This document shows, piece by piece, positions 55,135-64,000 of a DNA stretch of 64,000 nucleotides (the stretch's first letter is position 1; the number at the start of each line of letters is the position of its first letter). The stretch comes from Acanthosepion pharaonis (Eukaryota; Mollusca; Cephalopoda; Sepiida; Sepiidae), in contig CAHIKZ030000807.1 in NCBI GenBank assembly GCA_903632075.3, positions 1,965,001 through 2,029,000 of the forward strand, in the 5' to 3' direction. A model generated the notes under the pieces. It did no database searches. It saw only the letters and a list, made by a program, of their open reading frames with translations, and was not told where the DNA came from. Made by a program: the position numbers and the translations under genes.

Positions 55135-55900
55135 CTCTGTGCCATGTCCGTTCAGAACATAGGTGATCATGTCTCTCTACAACTTCCTATTCTGTGTGAC
55201 TCTCAGCAGTTTTTTACTCTTTGTTCTTGCCCCCCCCACGTTCCACTATCCACTTGCACAAGCTTGGGTAAGTGGTCCACTGCCTTCCTCTTTCTCTCTT
55301 GCTCTCAATATGCCTTGCAAAGTTCCCCTATGATCATTGAAGTTAAGCAACATTGAGTCTGGTCAGTACCTAGATGGATGACTGCCTGGAAATACCAGGT
55401 ACAGTAAGTTTGTGGATGCAGGTGATGTAATGGATAATCGCTCAGAATTGTTAAATGGACAGTTGCAATTCCATTTAGGTTCATTATATTCACTTACATG
55501 CGAATACCCTCAGGAATCCACCTCTTCCAAGACTTGTATCACTATTTTCTCACCAAAAAAAATTCTTACAAACTCAAAATATTTTCTGTCTTTAAATAAT
55601 CTGTAAGGGTTGATAAGCTGTAAAAAATGAATCAATAAATTTCTCAAGCCCTCCTTCCTCATTATGTGTCCAAAGAATCTTCACTATCTCTTCCTGATTC
55701 TGAGTATGTGTTCTTTTTGTTGCCATTTTCTTTAAGACTTCTTTGTGGCTTATTTGCGCTGTCCATAGGATTCTCAGTATCCTTTTGTAGAACCACAATT
55801 CTGTTGCCTCCAGTTTTCTCCTCATCTGTGGGAAGATTGTCCAACATTCCTTGCCATATAAGAGGATAAGTAATCCAGCACTTCTTTTCTAATAAATTAT
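55135..55900 (-). mobile_element. Family A non-LTR retrotransposon split by a SINE
   Basis: 55135-55320 is the 3' part ('tgtgccatgtccgttcagaa', 'cacttgcacaagcttgggta', 'tctcaatatgccttg'). 55641-55900 continues it ('ttctcaagccctccttcctc'). The minus-strand frame 55825-55592 encodes 'RRKLEATELWFYKRILRIL', 'WTAQISHKEVLKKMATKRT', 'NEEGGLEKFIDS'. The two parts rejoin at the same point in the family, showing that the SINE at 55321-55640 inserted later. Confidence 0.85.
55321..55640 (+). mobile_element. Composite 5S-tRNA SINE (family S), inserted in a LINE
   Basis: 5'-truncated 5S head ('cctatgatcattgaagttaa', 'gtctggtcagtacctagatg', 'taccaggtacagtaag'), the body with 'caggtgatgtaatggataat' and a poor B box, and the 3' module ('tctgtctttaaataatctgt', 'gggttgataagctgtaaaaa'). 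It lies in the opposite orientation to the LINE it interrupts. Confidence 0.85.
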
Positions 55901-55984
55901 TCCATTTCTCAGCACCTTATCAAAATCAATCAGAAATTCACCTATCTGGACAATGTTATAACATATGACAAAAACAGTAAGACA

Positions 55985-56204
55985 GATTTCTGAATGGAGT
56001 TCATAGCTCTCCACAACTTCCTATCTTCCTTAGCTCTTAGTAACTTTTGTCTTTCTACTATACATCCCAATTCTTGTGCTGCCACCAATTTACACAAGCT
56101 TGTTAGGAACATTATTTACAGCTTTCCTCTGTCCATCTTGCCTTCAATATATCTTGTGAGTTTCAAATTCTCCAAGCCTTCTTTCCTCTTTATGTGTCTT
56201 TCAT
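55985..56204 (-). mobile_element. Family A fragment
   Basis: 'gttcatagctctccacaact', 'tcctatcttccttagctctt', 'tttacacaagcttgttagga', 'tgagtttcaaattctccaag' in the minus-strand order. It ends where the next SINE begins. Confidence 0.75.
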
Positions 56205-56345
56205 TCACTAAAGTTAAGCAGTATCAAGCTTGGTCAGTACTTAGATGGATGACCACTTAGGAACACTGGATACTGTAAGTGACCTCCTACAGTCAAAAAA
56301 AGTTTTGGCTTTAAATAATCCACAAAGGTTTTACGGACCAGTAAA
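56205..56345 (+). mobile_element. Family S SINE with internal deletion (5S head joined to 3' module)
   Basis: 'actaaagttaagcagtatca', 'cttggtcagtacttagatgg', 'gaccacttaggaacactgga' are 5S-like. They are followed directly by the 3' module ('gttttggctttaaataatcc', 'acaaaggttttacggacc'). The whole tRNA-like body is missing. Confidence 0.75.
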
Positions 56346-56404
56346 AAAAACAAAAGGCTTCCAAAATGTAACACATTATTTAAAGGTAAGAGAAACAAAG
56401 AAAA

Positions 56405-57035
56405 GTCAGAAACTCTTATAAATTTGAGCAAATAGATGAAGGAACATGTACAGCAAAATTAAGGGTCATAATGTAGCAAACATTACTGAAAGCAAGAAAG
56501 ACAGGAAGCTGTGGAGATACATGATCACTTATGTCCTGAAGAGTAATGGCACATAGAAAGTAAGAGAAACTACACAATGAATTTGAGCAAATGGATGAAA
56601 GAACAAAAGCAAAAAAGCAAATAAGGATCATGAAGGTAGTAAACATTACTGAAAACAACAAAAGACAGGAAGCTGTGGAGAGACATGATCGCTTAAAAAG
56701 AGAAATATCACATAAAAAGTAGAAGAACCTATCTGAAAAATCTGAGCAAATAGATGAAAGAGCAACTACCACAAAAACAAATAAGGGTTATAAAAGTAGC
56801 AAGCATTGCTGAAAGTAGCAAAACAAAAGAAAGGATGCTGTGGAGAGACATGATCTCTTACGCCCTGAAGAGAAATGGCGCATAAAAATAGGAGAACCTA
56901 CCTGACAAATTTGAGCAAATGGATGAAGGAACAAGAACACAAAAAAAGACCGACCATGAAAGTAGCAAACATTGCTTAGAGAAAAGCAAGAAGCTGTGGA
57001 GAGTCATCACCACTTACAAAGATGGCACACGGAAA
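56405..57035 (+). mobile_element. Tandem array of the family A LINE 3' end, about 160-bp unit
   Basis: Anchors with 'tgagcaaatrgatgaa' fall at about 56421, 56580, 56740 and 56908 (spacing 159, 160, 168). Each unit carries 'acaggaagctgtggagaga' (the family A Trp-rich end) and 'cctgaagagaaatggc' (the post-stop 3' tail). Units differ by scattered substitutions, so the array is not recent. No upstream family A sequence is attached on the left. Confidence 0.85.
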
Positions 57036-57640
57036 CTTGGTATAATAATGTCAGTGGTGCCCAAAATGCCTAAAAGGTGGTAATTTTTATTATAACATTA
57101 ATTATATCTGCTCTCCTCTCATAAATGATAATCACATAACTTTCTTGACAATGAAAAACTGGTAGAAGGAAATAAATGGTTGGTGTTTTTGTGGCTGGGA
57201 TGGATATAAATAAATCGATAATTCTGATATAAAAATATTGATCATTGCAGGAAGATAACCATCGATATTGATCTTCTTTATTTGAGAAGTTGTATTATTG
57301 TATAAGGAAAAGAAGAGAATAAGACAAAACAGGTTTGGGGCGGAAAGTTGGGCAAGACAAAGAGTAAGCTATTCGTGAGTAGGCATGTGGGATATTGATG
57401 AGTGAGGAAGATAACTATTAACCCAGATTATTATTATTATTATTATTTGTATCTTTTCTGCTCAACTTCTTCTTCCATTATTACAGTACTTGTTCTACCT
57501 TGCACCATTCAAATCTCCTAAAACAATTATTTTCTGATGCTGTACTGCAAACTTCTAAGTTTGGTCTCATCTAGATGCACAAAGATAGAGACAGAAAGAA
57601 ATCAAAGTCGTGAAGAAAATAGGAGAAAGAGGGAGTGAAA
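57036..57640. other. Intergenic stretch with a short (TTA)n
   Basis: (TTA)n at about 57429-57450. No element was recognised. Confidence 0.4.
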
Positions 57641-57689
57641 TTAAGAAAGAAAAGGACACCTTATGCAAAAGATATAGACGTGTGAAGGA

Positions 57690-58560
57690 TTCATTTCTGC
57701 ATCGAAGGTGAATGAAAGCTGCGTGGAAGGAGAATGAAATCTGAATGGAAGTTGAATGATATCTGCATTGAAGGAGAATGAAGTCTCCATGGGAGGAAAA
57801 TGATACTTACATGGAAGATGAATGAAATGTGCAATGAAGGAGAATGATATCAGCATGAGAAGGCAAAAATTATATCTGCATGGAAAGAAAATGAAATCTG
57901 AATGGAAGGAGAATGATATCTGCATTGAAGGAGAATAAAATCTGCATGGGTGGTGAATGAAATGGTATGGAAGGTGAATGATATCCGCATGGAAATAAAA
58001 TGAAATCTGAATGGAAGTAGAATGATATCTGCATTGAAGGAGAATAAAATCTTCATGGGTGGTGAATGAAATATGCATGGAAGGTGAATGATATCTGCAA
58101 TAAAGGAAAATTATATTTGCTTTAGAAGGTGAATGATATCTTCAATGAAGGAGAATGAAATCAGCATGGAAGGTAAGTGATATCTGCATTGAAGGTGAAT
58201 GAAATCTGCATTGAAGGTGAATGATATATGCAGTGAAGAAGAATGATATCTGCATGGAAAGAAAATGAAATCTGAATGGAAGAAGAATATTTGCATTGAA
58301 GGAAAATGAAATCTGAATGATATCTGCATTGAGGGTTGAATCATATTTGCATAGAAGGAAAATCCTATGTGCATTAAAGCTGAATAAAATCTGCATTGAA
58401 GGAAAATGATATATTGAAGGAGAATGATATTTGCATTGAAGGAGACTAAAATCTGAATGATATTTACATGGAAAGAAAATCATATGTGCACTGAAAGTGA
58501 ATGAAATATAAATGGAAGGAAAACAATATTTGCATGGAAGATGGTGTCAGATTTTATTAT
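57690..58560. repeat. 22-bp minisatellite, about 39 units
   Basis: Degenerate units on the pattern 'gaatgaaatctgcatggaag' + two bases run for about 870 bp with a few indels. Minus-strand frames of 68-145 codons are rich in Phe, His, Ser and Ile and repeat every 22 residues, because three 22-bp units make 66 nt. The frames shift between reading registers, so no protein is claimed. Confidence 0.92.
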
Positions 58561-58734
58561 GCAAGCCAGTATTTTCACAATAAAATTGATATTAAGGAGT
58601 TGACTGTAGTCCTGATCATTGAGTCAATGCAAATGATACTCCCCTTAGCTGCATAGTATATGCTTCTCCAGAGCAACATACAATTTTGAATTGAGAGTTT
58701 TCCTTCTCTTAGACCAGTTGCCACTCAAGGCTAT

Positions 58735-58862
58735 AGAACCTAGTCTGTTCTACTATTTACACTTAGCTGGGGGGAGAAGAGTTGGATTCATACCTTTCAC
58801 AATATAATGAACTTGACTGAAATTTGAACTCGGGTCTCTGATTCTGCAATCCATAAACCAAC
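58735..58862 (-). mobile_element. Family S SINE, body fragment
   Basis: On the minus strand: 'ggattgcagaatcagagacc', 'cgagttcaaatttcagtcaa' (B-box region), 'gttcattatattg', 'aaaggtatgaatccaactct' and 'cagctaagtgtaaata'. The 5S head and the 3' module are missing. Confidence 0.75.
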
Positions 58863-59039
58863 TGATATATGTCAAATTTTCAAGATAAATATACCATATT
58901 AATTTCATCTTATAATATCTGCTTTTATTATTTATGTGAGAGATTTAATTATGCAACTTGATGGTTGTTGATCATATTATGAAAAAAATACAGCGTCGTC
59001 ATTGATAGTTACTTTTTAATTTCAAATATATAAAGATTG

Positions 59040-59640
59040 CTATGATTTGTAAGAACAAAATAACCACAAGAAATAAACAAGATATTGTAAAGTTCTTGAC
59101 TGACGGAAATAACATTGGAAATTGCAAAAATTTTAAAGGAGGTCATAGAACTATCAAAAAAGTAATTGAAAATATTGGCAAAATAAGAACAAGAAAAAAG
59201 CAAGCAGGCATTACAAATGTGACAAAAAGAGATTTGAAAAAAATTACAAGGGTAATGAGCAAGTGAATATTTGAAAAATATTTGAAAAGGCCGGTATTGT
59301 GAATATAGAGAGAAAAAAATTCATGGTGTTAGCTAAATGCATGAAAGAATTCAAATTATGACCTTTAAATAAATACCACAAAAATAAAACATATATGTTG
59401 GGCAATGAATTTTGTGAAAATAGATTTCTCAACAGTGATTTTTAATGATGAATAAAGAGATAAATTTCAATGACTTAATAGTTAAACTAGAAGTTGGATA
59501 CTTCATAGAAAGTCAGCCAATATAACTTGGAAGACAACAGTAAAAAGGTAGAATAATGCTTCGGGCTGATATTGTTAGCAGTAAAATTATAGCTCTCTTC
59601 AAATTTAATTATAAAGAAGATAAATGCTAAGAATTATTGT
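59040..59640 (+). pseudogene. Tc1-like transposase, N-terminal and central remnant
   Basis: The open frame 59042-59266 encodes 'RNKQDIVKFLTDGNNIGNCK', 'GGHRTIKKVIENIG', 'AGITNVTKRDLKKITRVMSK', the paired-like HTH region of Tc1-type transposases. It is followed by decayed 'FEKAGIVNIERKKFMVLAKC', then 'FCENRFLNSDF.' around the place of the first catalytic Asp ('VIFSDES'), and scraps to 59640. The C-terminus is cut by the family C LINE insertion. Confidence 0.8.
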
Positions 59641-59644
59641 CAGT

Positions 59645-60130
59645 TCTTGGACAATATGCTTTTTGAGGGATACTGTGGACAACCAAGACTTTTCTGCCAT
59701 GCTTTATCTTTACAAGAGTCAGATTAAATAATCAAAATGAAATATTGCTGCCAATTCTGGACTGGAGCTTCTCAATTCTCACTTTGCAACCTTGATAGAG
59801 TCCTAAGTTGTTTACATCGACTTTTTGGAGGTAATATATCTTCCAGCCTGCAACCCTTTTCCCATAGATTAACATTTAAAGCTTGTCACTATTCTATCAC
59901 TATTATGGCAAATGTTTGGACAACTTCCATTCTTTACTTCCACCAATTCAAACTTTTACAGCTAAGGCCTGCCATGATGCATCTACACAGTCAAACTACA
60001 CTCATTTCCACTATACTCCAGTTATAAAGAGGAAATTCCACTTAGTTTGTACCTATCTCCAAGAAATGCTGTTTTGTGGAACAGACTCCTGTATGGATAC
60101 TTTCCCAAATGCTTCAATCTTAACCTCTTT
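59645..60130 (+). mobile_element. Family C non-LTR retrotransposon, C-terminal end
   Basis: Decayed plus-strand frames: 'MKYCCQFWTGASQFSLCNLD', 'RVLSCLHRLFGG', 'SLQPFSHR', then (other frames) 'ACHYSITIMANVWTTS'-like, 'FTAKACHDAS', 'NYTHFHYTPVIKRKFH', 'GTDSCMDTFPNASILTSLK'. It begins in the middle of the protein inside the Tc1 remnant. The usual 3' tail is missing; an 'aagaaagaaagaggagg' block ends it. Confidence 0.85.
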
Positions 60131-60246
60131 AAAGAAAGAAAGAGGAGGCTGGGGGCAATGTAATTAATTTGGTTTCTTTGAAATAAATTCTAAGGATGGA
60201 GAGGTCAGATAATGATTAACTGTCAGCCTCCTCTTTCTTTCTTTAT
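60130..60246. repeat. Inverted repeat at the LINE C / LINE A junction
   Basis: 'aaagaaagaaagaggaggct' at about 60132-60151 is the inverse of 'agcctcctctttctttcttt' at about 60225-60244. It sits exactly where the ends of two head-to-head LINE fragments meet, so it may have formed at the junction. Confidence 0.75.
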
Positions 60247-60540
60247 ATGTGCCATGTCCTTTCAGGAGGTAAGCAATCATGGCTCTCCACCTCTCTCTAT
60301 CCCTTGCATCTCTCAGCAAGTTCCTTCCATTTGATTCCTCCCCCAGACCATGTTTTGTCATCCACCTGCTCAAGCTTGCCAGGTATGTCATGCATTGCTT
60401 TCCCTTGTCTCTCTTTCCCTCTATTCAACCCATAAGTATCAGATCCTCTGAGCCTTCCTTCCTCATTATGTGTCCCAGAAACTTCAGCTGTCTCTTCCAG
60501 ATGTTAAGTATTAGCCTCCTCAGCCTCTCCAGATATTAAT
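60238..60540 (-). mobile_element. Family A non-LTR retrotransposon, least decayed C-terminus
   Basis: The minus-strand open frame 60391-60164 encodes 'MTYLASLSRWMTKHGLGEES', 'NGRNLLRDARDRERWRAMIA', 'YLLKGHGTYKE'. This is the uninterrupted end of the family A protein, with the conserved 'WRAMIA' block. Upstream minus-strand sequence to 60540 gives 'RLLIL.IWKRQLKFLGH' and 'RRKAQRI'. It defines the 3' end used to identify the other copies. Confidence 0.9.
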
Positions 60541-60549
60541 TCAAGGGAA

Positions 60550-61095
60550 AATTTGCAACTCTTCATTAAGAGAGATGTCTGTAAGAATAGAAAATAATAA
60601 TTCAAGCAAGGAAAATCATTGGAAAGTAATAGAAAATGCAACAAGAAACGTTAAAGTCAAAACCTTAGAAAAGTGAACAAAATGAATGGTTGAAAGACTG
60701 ATGAAAGTTGTAGAATGTCAAGGGGTCTCTATTACATGATCATTTATTCAAATATATGGGATAATGTGTTGATCAAATGTTTCCAAAGCGTATGTCTTTT
60801 GAATTTATTTATTAACATGTAAAATATCAAAATGAGAATTTATTCAGGTATATTCAGGTTTTCTATGGCCTATAAATTTTAAATCTATGTTGCATTTTGA
60901 GTAATAAAACTCAGTGTTTTATATTAACTCAATATTTATTAAGGATAGATATTATAAACTGAAACTAACGTAATGTATTGTTCATATGAATACACCCTGA
61001 AAATTTTTCCAACATTAGGTGTTTACCACCACTTATTTAGAAAATATTGACTTGCATAATAAAATCAGACATAGCATATATGCAAATGTATGTAT
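60550..61095 (+). pseudogene. Tc1-like transposase C-terminus and 3' flank (first copy)
   Basis: Frames read 'FIKRDVCKNRK', 'NHWKVIENATRNVK', 'MNERLMKVVECQG', the 'ENLW..IKR.I....W..I' C-terminal end of Tc1/mariner-type transposases. The 3' flank at 60985-61090 ('gttcatatgaatacaccctg', 'attgacttgcataataaaat') recurs at 62615-62720 and 62850-63090, identifying it as the element's end region. Confidence 0.7.
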
Positions 61096-62100
61096 CTATC
61101 TATATATGTGTCTATATAACTATGATTATATAGTACTAAAACTCTAAATTGTATGTATGTTCTTGGGTTACAGCTTAAACAATATATAAAACCCCAACTA
61201 ATTTAGGAGCATATTTGACCCTTGCTGAGTTCAGTGCCAAATTTTATTAAAATTACATAAGGAGTTCTTGAGTTAGGACCGTTTTTCTGTTTTTATGGTA
61301 TTTTTAATCGGAAATTCATTATTTGCTTTCAATACACATTCTTATATCAATCAGCATATATAAACAAACACTTTCATATTATATTCTAACTATTATGTGT
61401 GTGAAAACATTTATAATACATTAAAACAAAATTATTAAATAAATTTAAATATGCATAACACAACATATATTTATACAATTCACTACATTACATTAGAACT
61501 TATTTTTATAAGCAATAACTTGAAAGGTAAAGAGACTATATGTGTCCCATGACATGATGGAAAATAAATAAATAGATATATGGTGATTTGCTGCCATTTC
61601 ACATTTAGAAATAAATGCCAGAAAGAAACAATTATGTATAATAAAAAATAGACTTATTATTTTGAAAAAGACTAGTTTTAAGTTGTTACTCTAAATTTAT
61701 ATACTATGTGTTAACTAAGAAGCCCAGTGGAACAATAAACCTTCTTTAAGTACAAGTTAAAATGTGTAATTAATAATAAAGTTGATAATATTTTTGTCTC
61801 CTCATTTTGTATCATGAACTGCTTTTAAAAGAAGCCCAATGGGTTTGTGGGTGGTCTATGCATGAATGCACGCATACACTATGAAAGGAAAAAAAAAAAA
61901 AATTGAACTTGCACCAATGAAAAGTGCATATATATATATGTATAAAAAAAGAAATATAAACAATCAATTGCCAACATCCTCTGATGAGTGTACAAAGTGA
62001 TTGCTGGCGAGTCCATCTACAAAAATCTGGAGTCAGGATGCTGAAGGTAATGCCATGTGGTTGGTCACCATGAGAGTTACCTATAAATGAATAATTGAAT
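61096..62100. other. AT-rich stretch, nothing recognised
   Basis: No gene, SINE or LINE sequence was recognised between the two Tc1 remnants. Confidence 0.4.
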
Positions 62101-62103
62101 GGC

Positions 62104-62634
62104 TATTGCCTTTTTCAATAGAAAACTTGTGGTCCATCATTAAAAGAGATGTATATACAAAAGGAAAACACTAATCAAGATCTCAATAATGTACAATTTG
62201 AAATAGTATAAAAGTTTAAAAAATCTAAAGGTGAAAGAATGATATAAGTTATAAAATGTTAAGAAAACTATATTATCCTGTAAAATGAGAAAATAATAAT
62301 TTATTCAAATGTATGGAACATTATGTCTATCAAGCACATCTTCTAAGGCTTATATGGTTTGGATTTCTTCATAAATAAAACTGTTTTGTTACACTAATAT
62401 ATTGTTCATCCCAGTTATGGGTAAAATATCCAGGTAGACTGGCACCCTGCCTAAGAGAAGGAATACTCTGAATTCCAAACTATGAAGAAGGTAACAAAAA
62501 CTCACTCCCCTATCTTATCCCAACAATGCATGGCAATTCATAGATAAAAAGAAAATTGTGAAAAGGTATGAATAACTCCATCCTTCAGGAAAATGGCATT
62601 TTAAAAAAAAACTATTGTTCATGTAAATAGAGAG
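62104..62634 (+). pseudogene. Tc1-like transposase C-terminus (second copy)
   Basis: From 62118 the frame reads 'ENLWSIIKRDVYTKGKH', the conserved end block, followed by a decayed 'KGERMI' segment. It has the same order as 60550-60720. Sequence near 62400-62470 ('cccagttatgggtaaaatat') resembles the SINE family S body and may be a small insertion. Confidence 0.7.
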
Positions 62635-63105
62635 TGAAAATTTATGCAACATTGGTTGGTCGATACCCATTTTATTAAAAAAAAACATTGACTTACATAA
62701 TAAAATCTGACATCATGTAATAATTCTAATTGGATCCTTTTATTACTTAATAACAATAGAAAACCGATCCCCCACTTTATGACCAGTAGAAAATTATATT
62801 AACATTTAACATAAATATGTTTTGAGTGTTCCTAACATTGGTTGGTGAATACAAATTTTATTGTGAAAACATCAACTTGCATAACAGAACCAGATATCAT
62901 CTATAAATTTTGTGAGTGGGGGATCATTTTATTACAGTATTACAATAGAAAACCGATCCCCCACTTTATGTCCAGCAGAAACTCATATTGATATTCAACA
63001 TAAATATGTCTTAAAAATGTTCTTAACATTGATTGGTCAATACAAATTTTATTGTGAAAACACTGACTTGCATAATAAAATCTGACATAGTGTAGAAATG
63101 TTTTT
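62635..63105. repeat. 189-bp tandem array of a Tc1 end region
   Basis: 'aatagaaaaccgatccccca' at 62755 and 62944 sets a 189-bp period. 'aacattggttggt' + 'aatacaaattttatt' + 'gacttgcataataaaat' occurs at about 62650, 62835 and 63025. The same block occurs once at about 61010-61070 after the first Tc1 C-terminus. Confidence 0.8.
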
Positions 63106-63474
63106 GAGATTTACTCTGGCTAAAACTATGAAATAAAAGGAAGAGAAAGTGAAGGTAGGCAAGTGTTAGGGAGATAAAACGTGACAGAGATGAGAAATAA
63201 AGGCTGAGATTACAGAAGGAAGAAGATATTGATTTCTGTTTGAATGAGGCTTAAATGTAGATTTTCATATTCCCAAAGAGAAGTTGTACTCAAAAATCTG
63301 TAAGCAGAAGGAAGCTAGCTGTTGTTTACTGAGCTGTAAAAGCCAAGGAGTCCCAATTGCACTTGGCGTGAGATGCTTCGAAGTATGGGATGGATGGGCA
63401 TGATGAGGAAGGTTGTTGGTTGATCTCACCAGAGAAAGACAAAACATACAACAAAGAAAAAAAAGAATTTATAA
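63106..63474. other. Intergenic stretch, nothing recognised
   Basis: Purine-rich toward its end. No element was recognised. Confidence 0.4.
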
Positions 63475-63905
63475 AGAAAGGGAAATCTAATGAATTGGTA
63501 ACTGAGATAGTGAGGGGGGAAAAAGAGAGAAAAGTTAAAATGAGAAGGGAAGAAAAAAGATATTGAGAGAGAGGAAAAAGAGAGAAAAGTCGAAATGTGT
63601 CAGGAAGGAAAAAAATATTGAGAGAGAGAGAGGAAAAAGAGAGAAAATTTAAAATGAGAAGGGAAGGAAAAAGAGAGAAAAGTTGAAATGAGAAAGGAAG
63701 GAAAAAGAGAAAAATTGAAATGTGTAGGGAAGGACAAAGATATTGAGAGAAAAAGAGAGATGGAAAAGAGAGAAAAGTTGAAATCTGTAAGGAAGGAAAA
63801 AGACATTGAGAGAGAGGAAAAAGAGAGAAAAGTTGAAATCTGGAAGAAAGGAAAAAGATATTGAGAGAAAAAGAGAGAGAGGAAAGTGTAAATGTATAGG
63901 GAAAT
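63475..63905. repeat. Purine-rich minisatellite, about 55-60-bp unit
   Basis: The motif 'gagaaaagttgaaat' followed by 'ggaaggaaaaagatattgag' recurs about seven to eight times with variable (GA)n spacers. The 112- and 202-codon minus-strand frames (Ser/Phe/Leu-rich) come from this repeat. Confidence 0.9.
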
Positions 63906-64000
63906 AATGAAAGCAGACTTGGAGAATGTAACATTCAAATTATATTATATGTGACATGCAGATGAAGATAAAAACTTGGAAATTCTCCTGTATATTTCAG

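Noticed and set aside
57690..58560. CRISPR array or repeat-protein gene
   Set aside because: Units of 22 bp are directly adjacent with no spacers, and the period is not a multiple of three; it is a minisatellite.
63326..63934. 202-codon Ser/Phe/Leu-rich protein
   Set aside because: Lies in the purine-rich minisatellite and changes register with the repeat.

Overview
The window reads as repeat-saturated, AT-rich animal intergenic DNA. I find no convincing host gene, no host exon series and no intact RNA gene. The repeat content (5S-rRNA-headed SINEs, several decayed non-LTR retrotransposon families, Tc1/mariner, pogo and hAT fossils, long microsatellites) fits a mollusc, and my best guess is a coleoid cephalopod such as an octopus. 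That guess comes from general resemblance and was not tested. Nearly every open reading frame above 60 codons is either antisense to a retrotransposon remnant or lies in simple sequence.

Layout. 1-6.9 kb: a satellite-like array cut by the window edge, a tandem pair of LTR-like units and an hAT fossil with a recognisable target duplication. 7-24 kb: 5S/tRNA composite SINEs mixed with 3' ends of non-LTR families A, B and C, two pogo-type elements, two mariner transposase remnants and several tandem duplications. 24-26 kb: a nest in which a pogo element sits in the terminal repeat of a mariner element, which itself sits in a LINE fragment. 26-32 kb: a LINE with a tandemly repeated 3' end, a fold-back element, a decayed Tc1 cluster and a SINE carrying an internal minisatellite. 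32-40 kb: another terminal-inverted-repeat element, a consensus TATA box, a 1 kb fold-back element with a tRNA-like loop and a mariner transposase remnant. 41-49 kb: LINE families B, C and D, with one tRNA-derived SINE that keeps a 13-bp target duplication. 49-64 kb: trinucleotide repeats, more composite SINEs nested in LINEs, a second tandem LINE 3'-end array, a 22-bp minisatellite and two kinds of Tc1 remnant.

Family labels are local to this report. Family A has a C-terminal region like RTE/BovB-type endonuclease-reverse transcriptases. Family B is jockey/CR1-like, with the 'LWNSLP' and 'KFDLQKFKCNVN' end. Family C is a related pol-like family with 'HGKCSDEL' and 'FTARTRHATH'. Family D has the 'VVIGALGTVPK' C-terminus. 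SINE family S is 5S head + tRNA-like body + 3' module. SINE family X has a different head, a 30-bp minisatellite and the same 3' module as S.

The most interesting observations are the S/X 3'-module sharing, the two independent tandem arrays of the family A 3' end, and the fold-back element enclosing a Pol III-like promoter. All copies look mutated. Nothing here forms an operon or pathway, and the relationships are those of nested, decaying mobile DNA.
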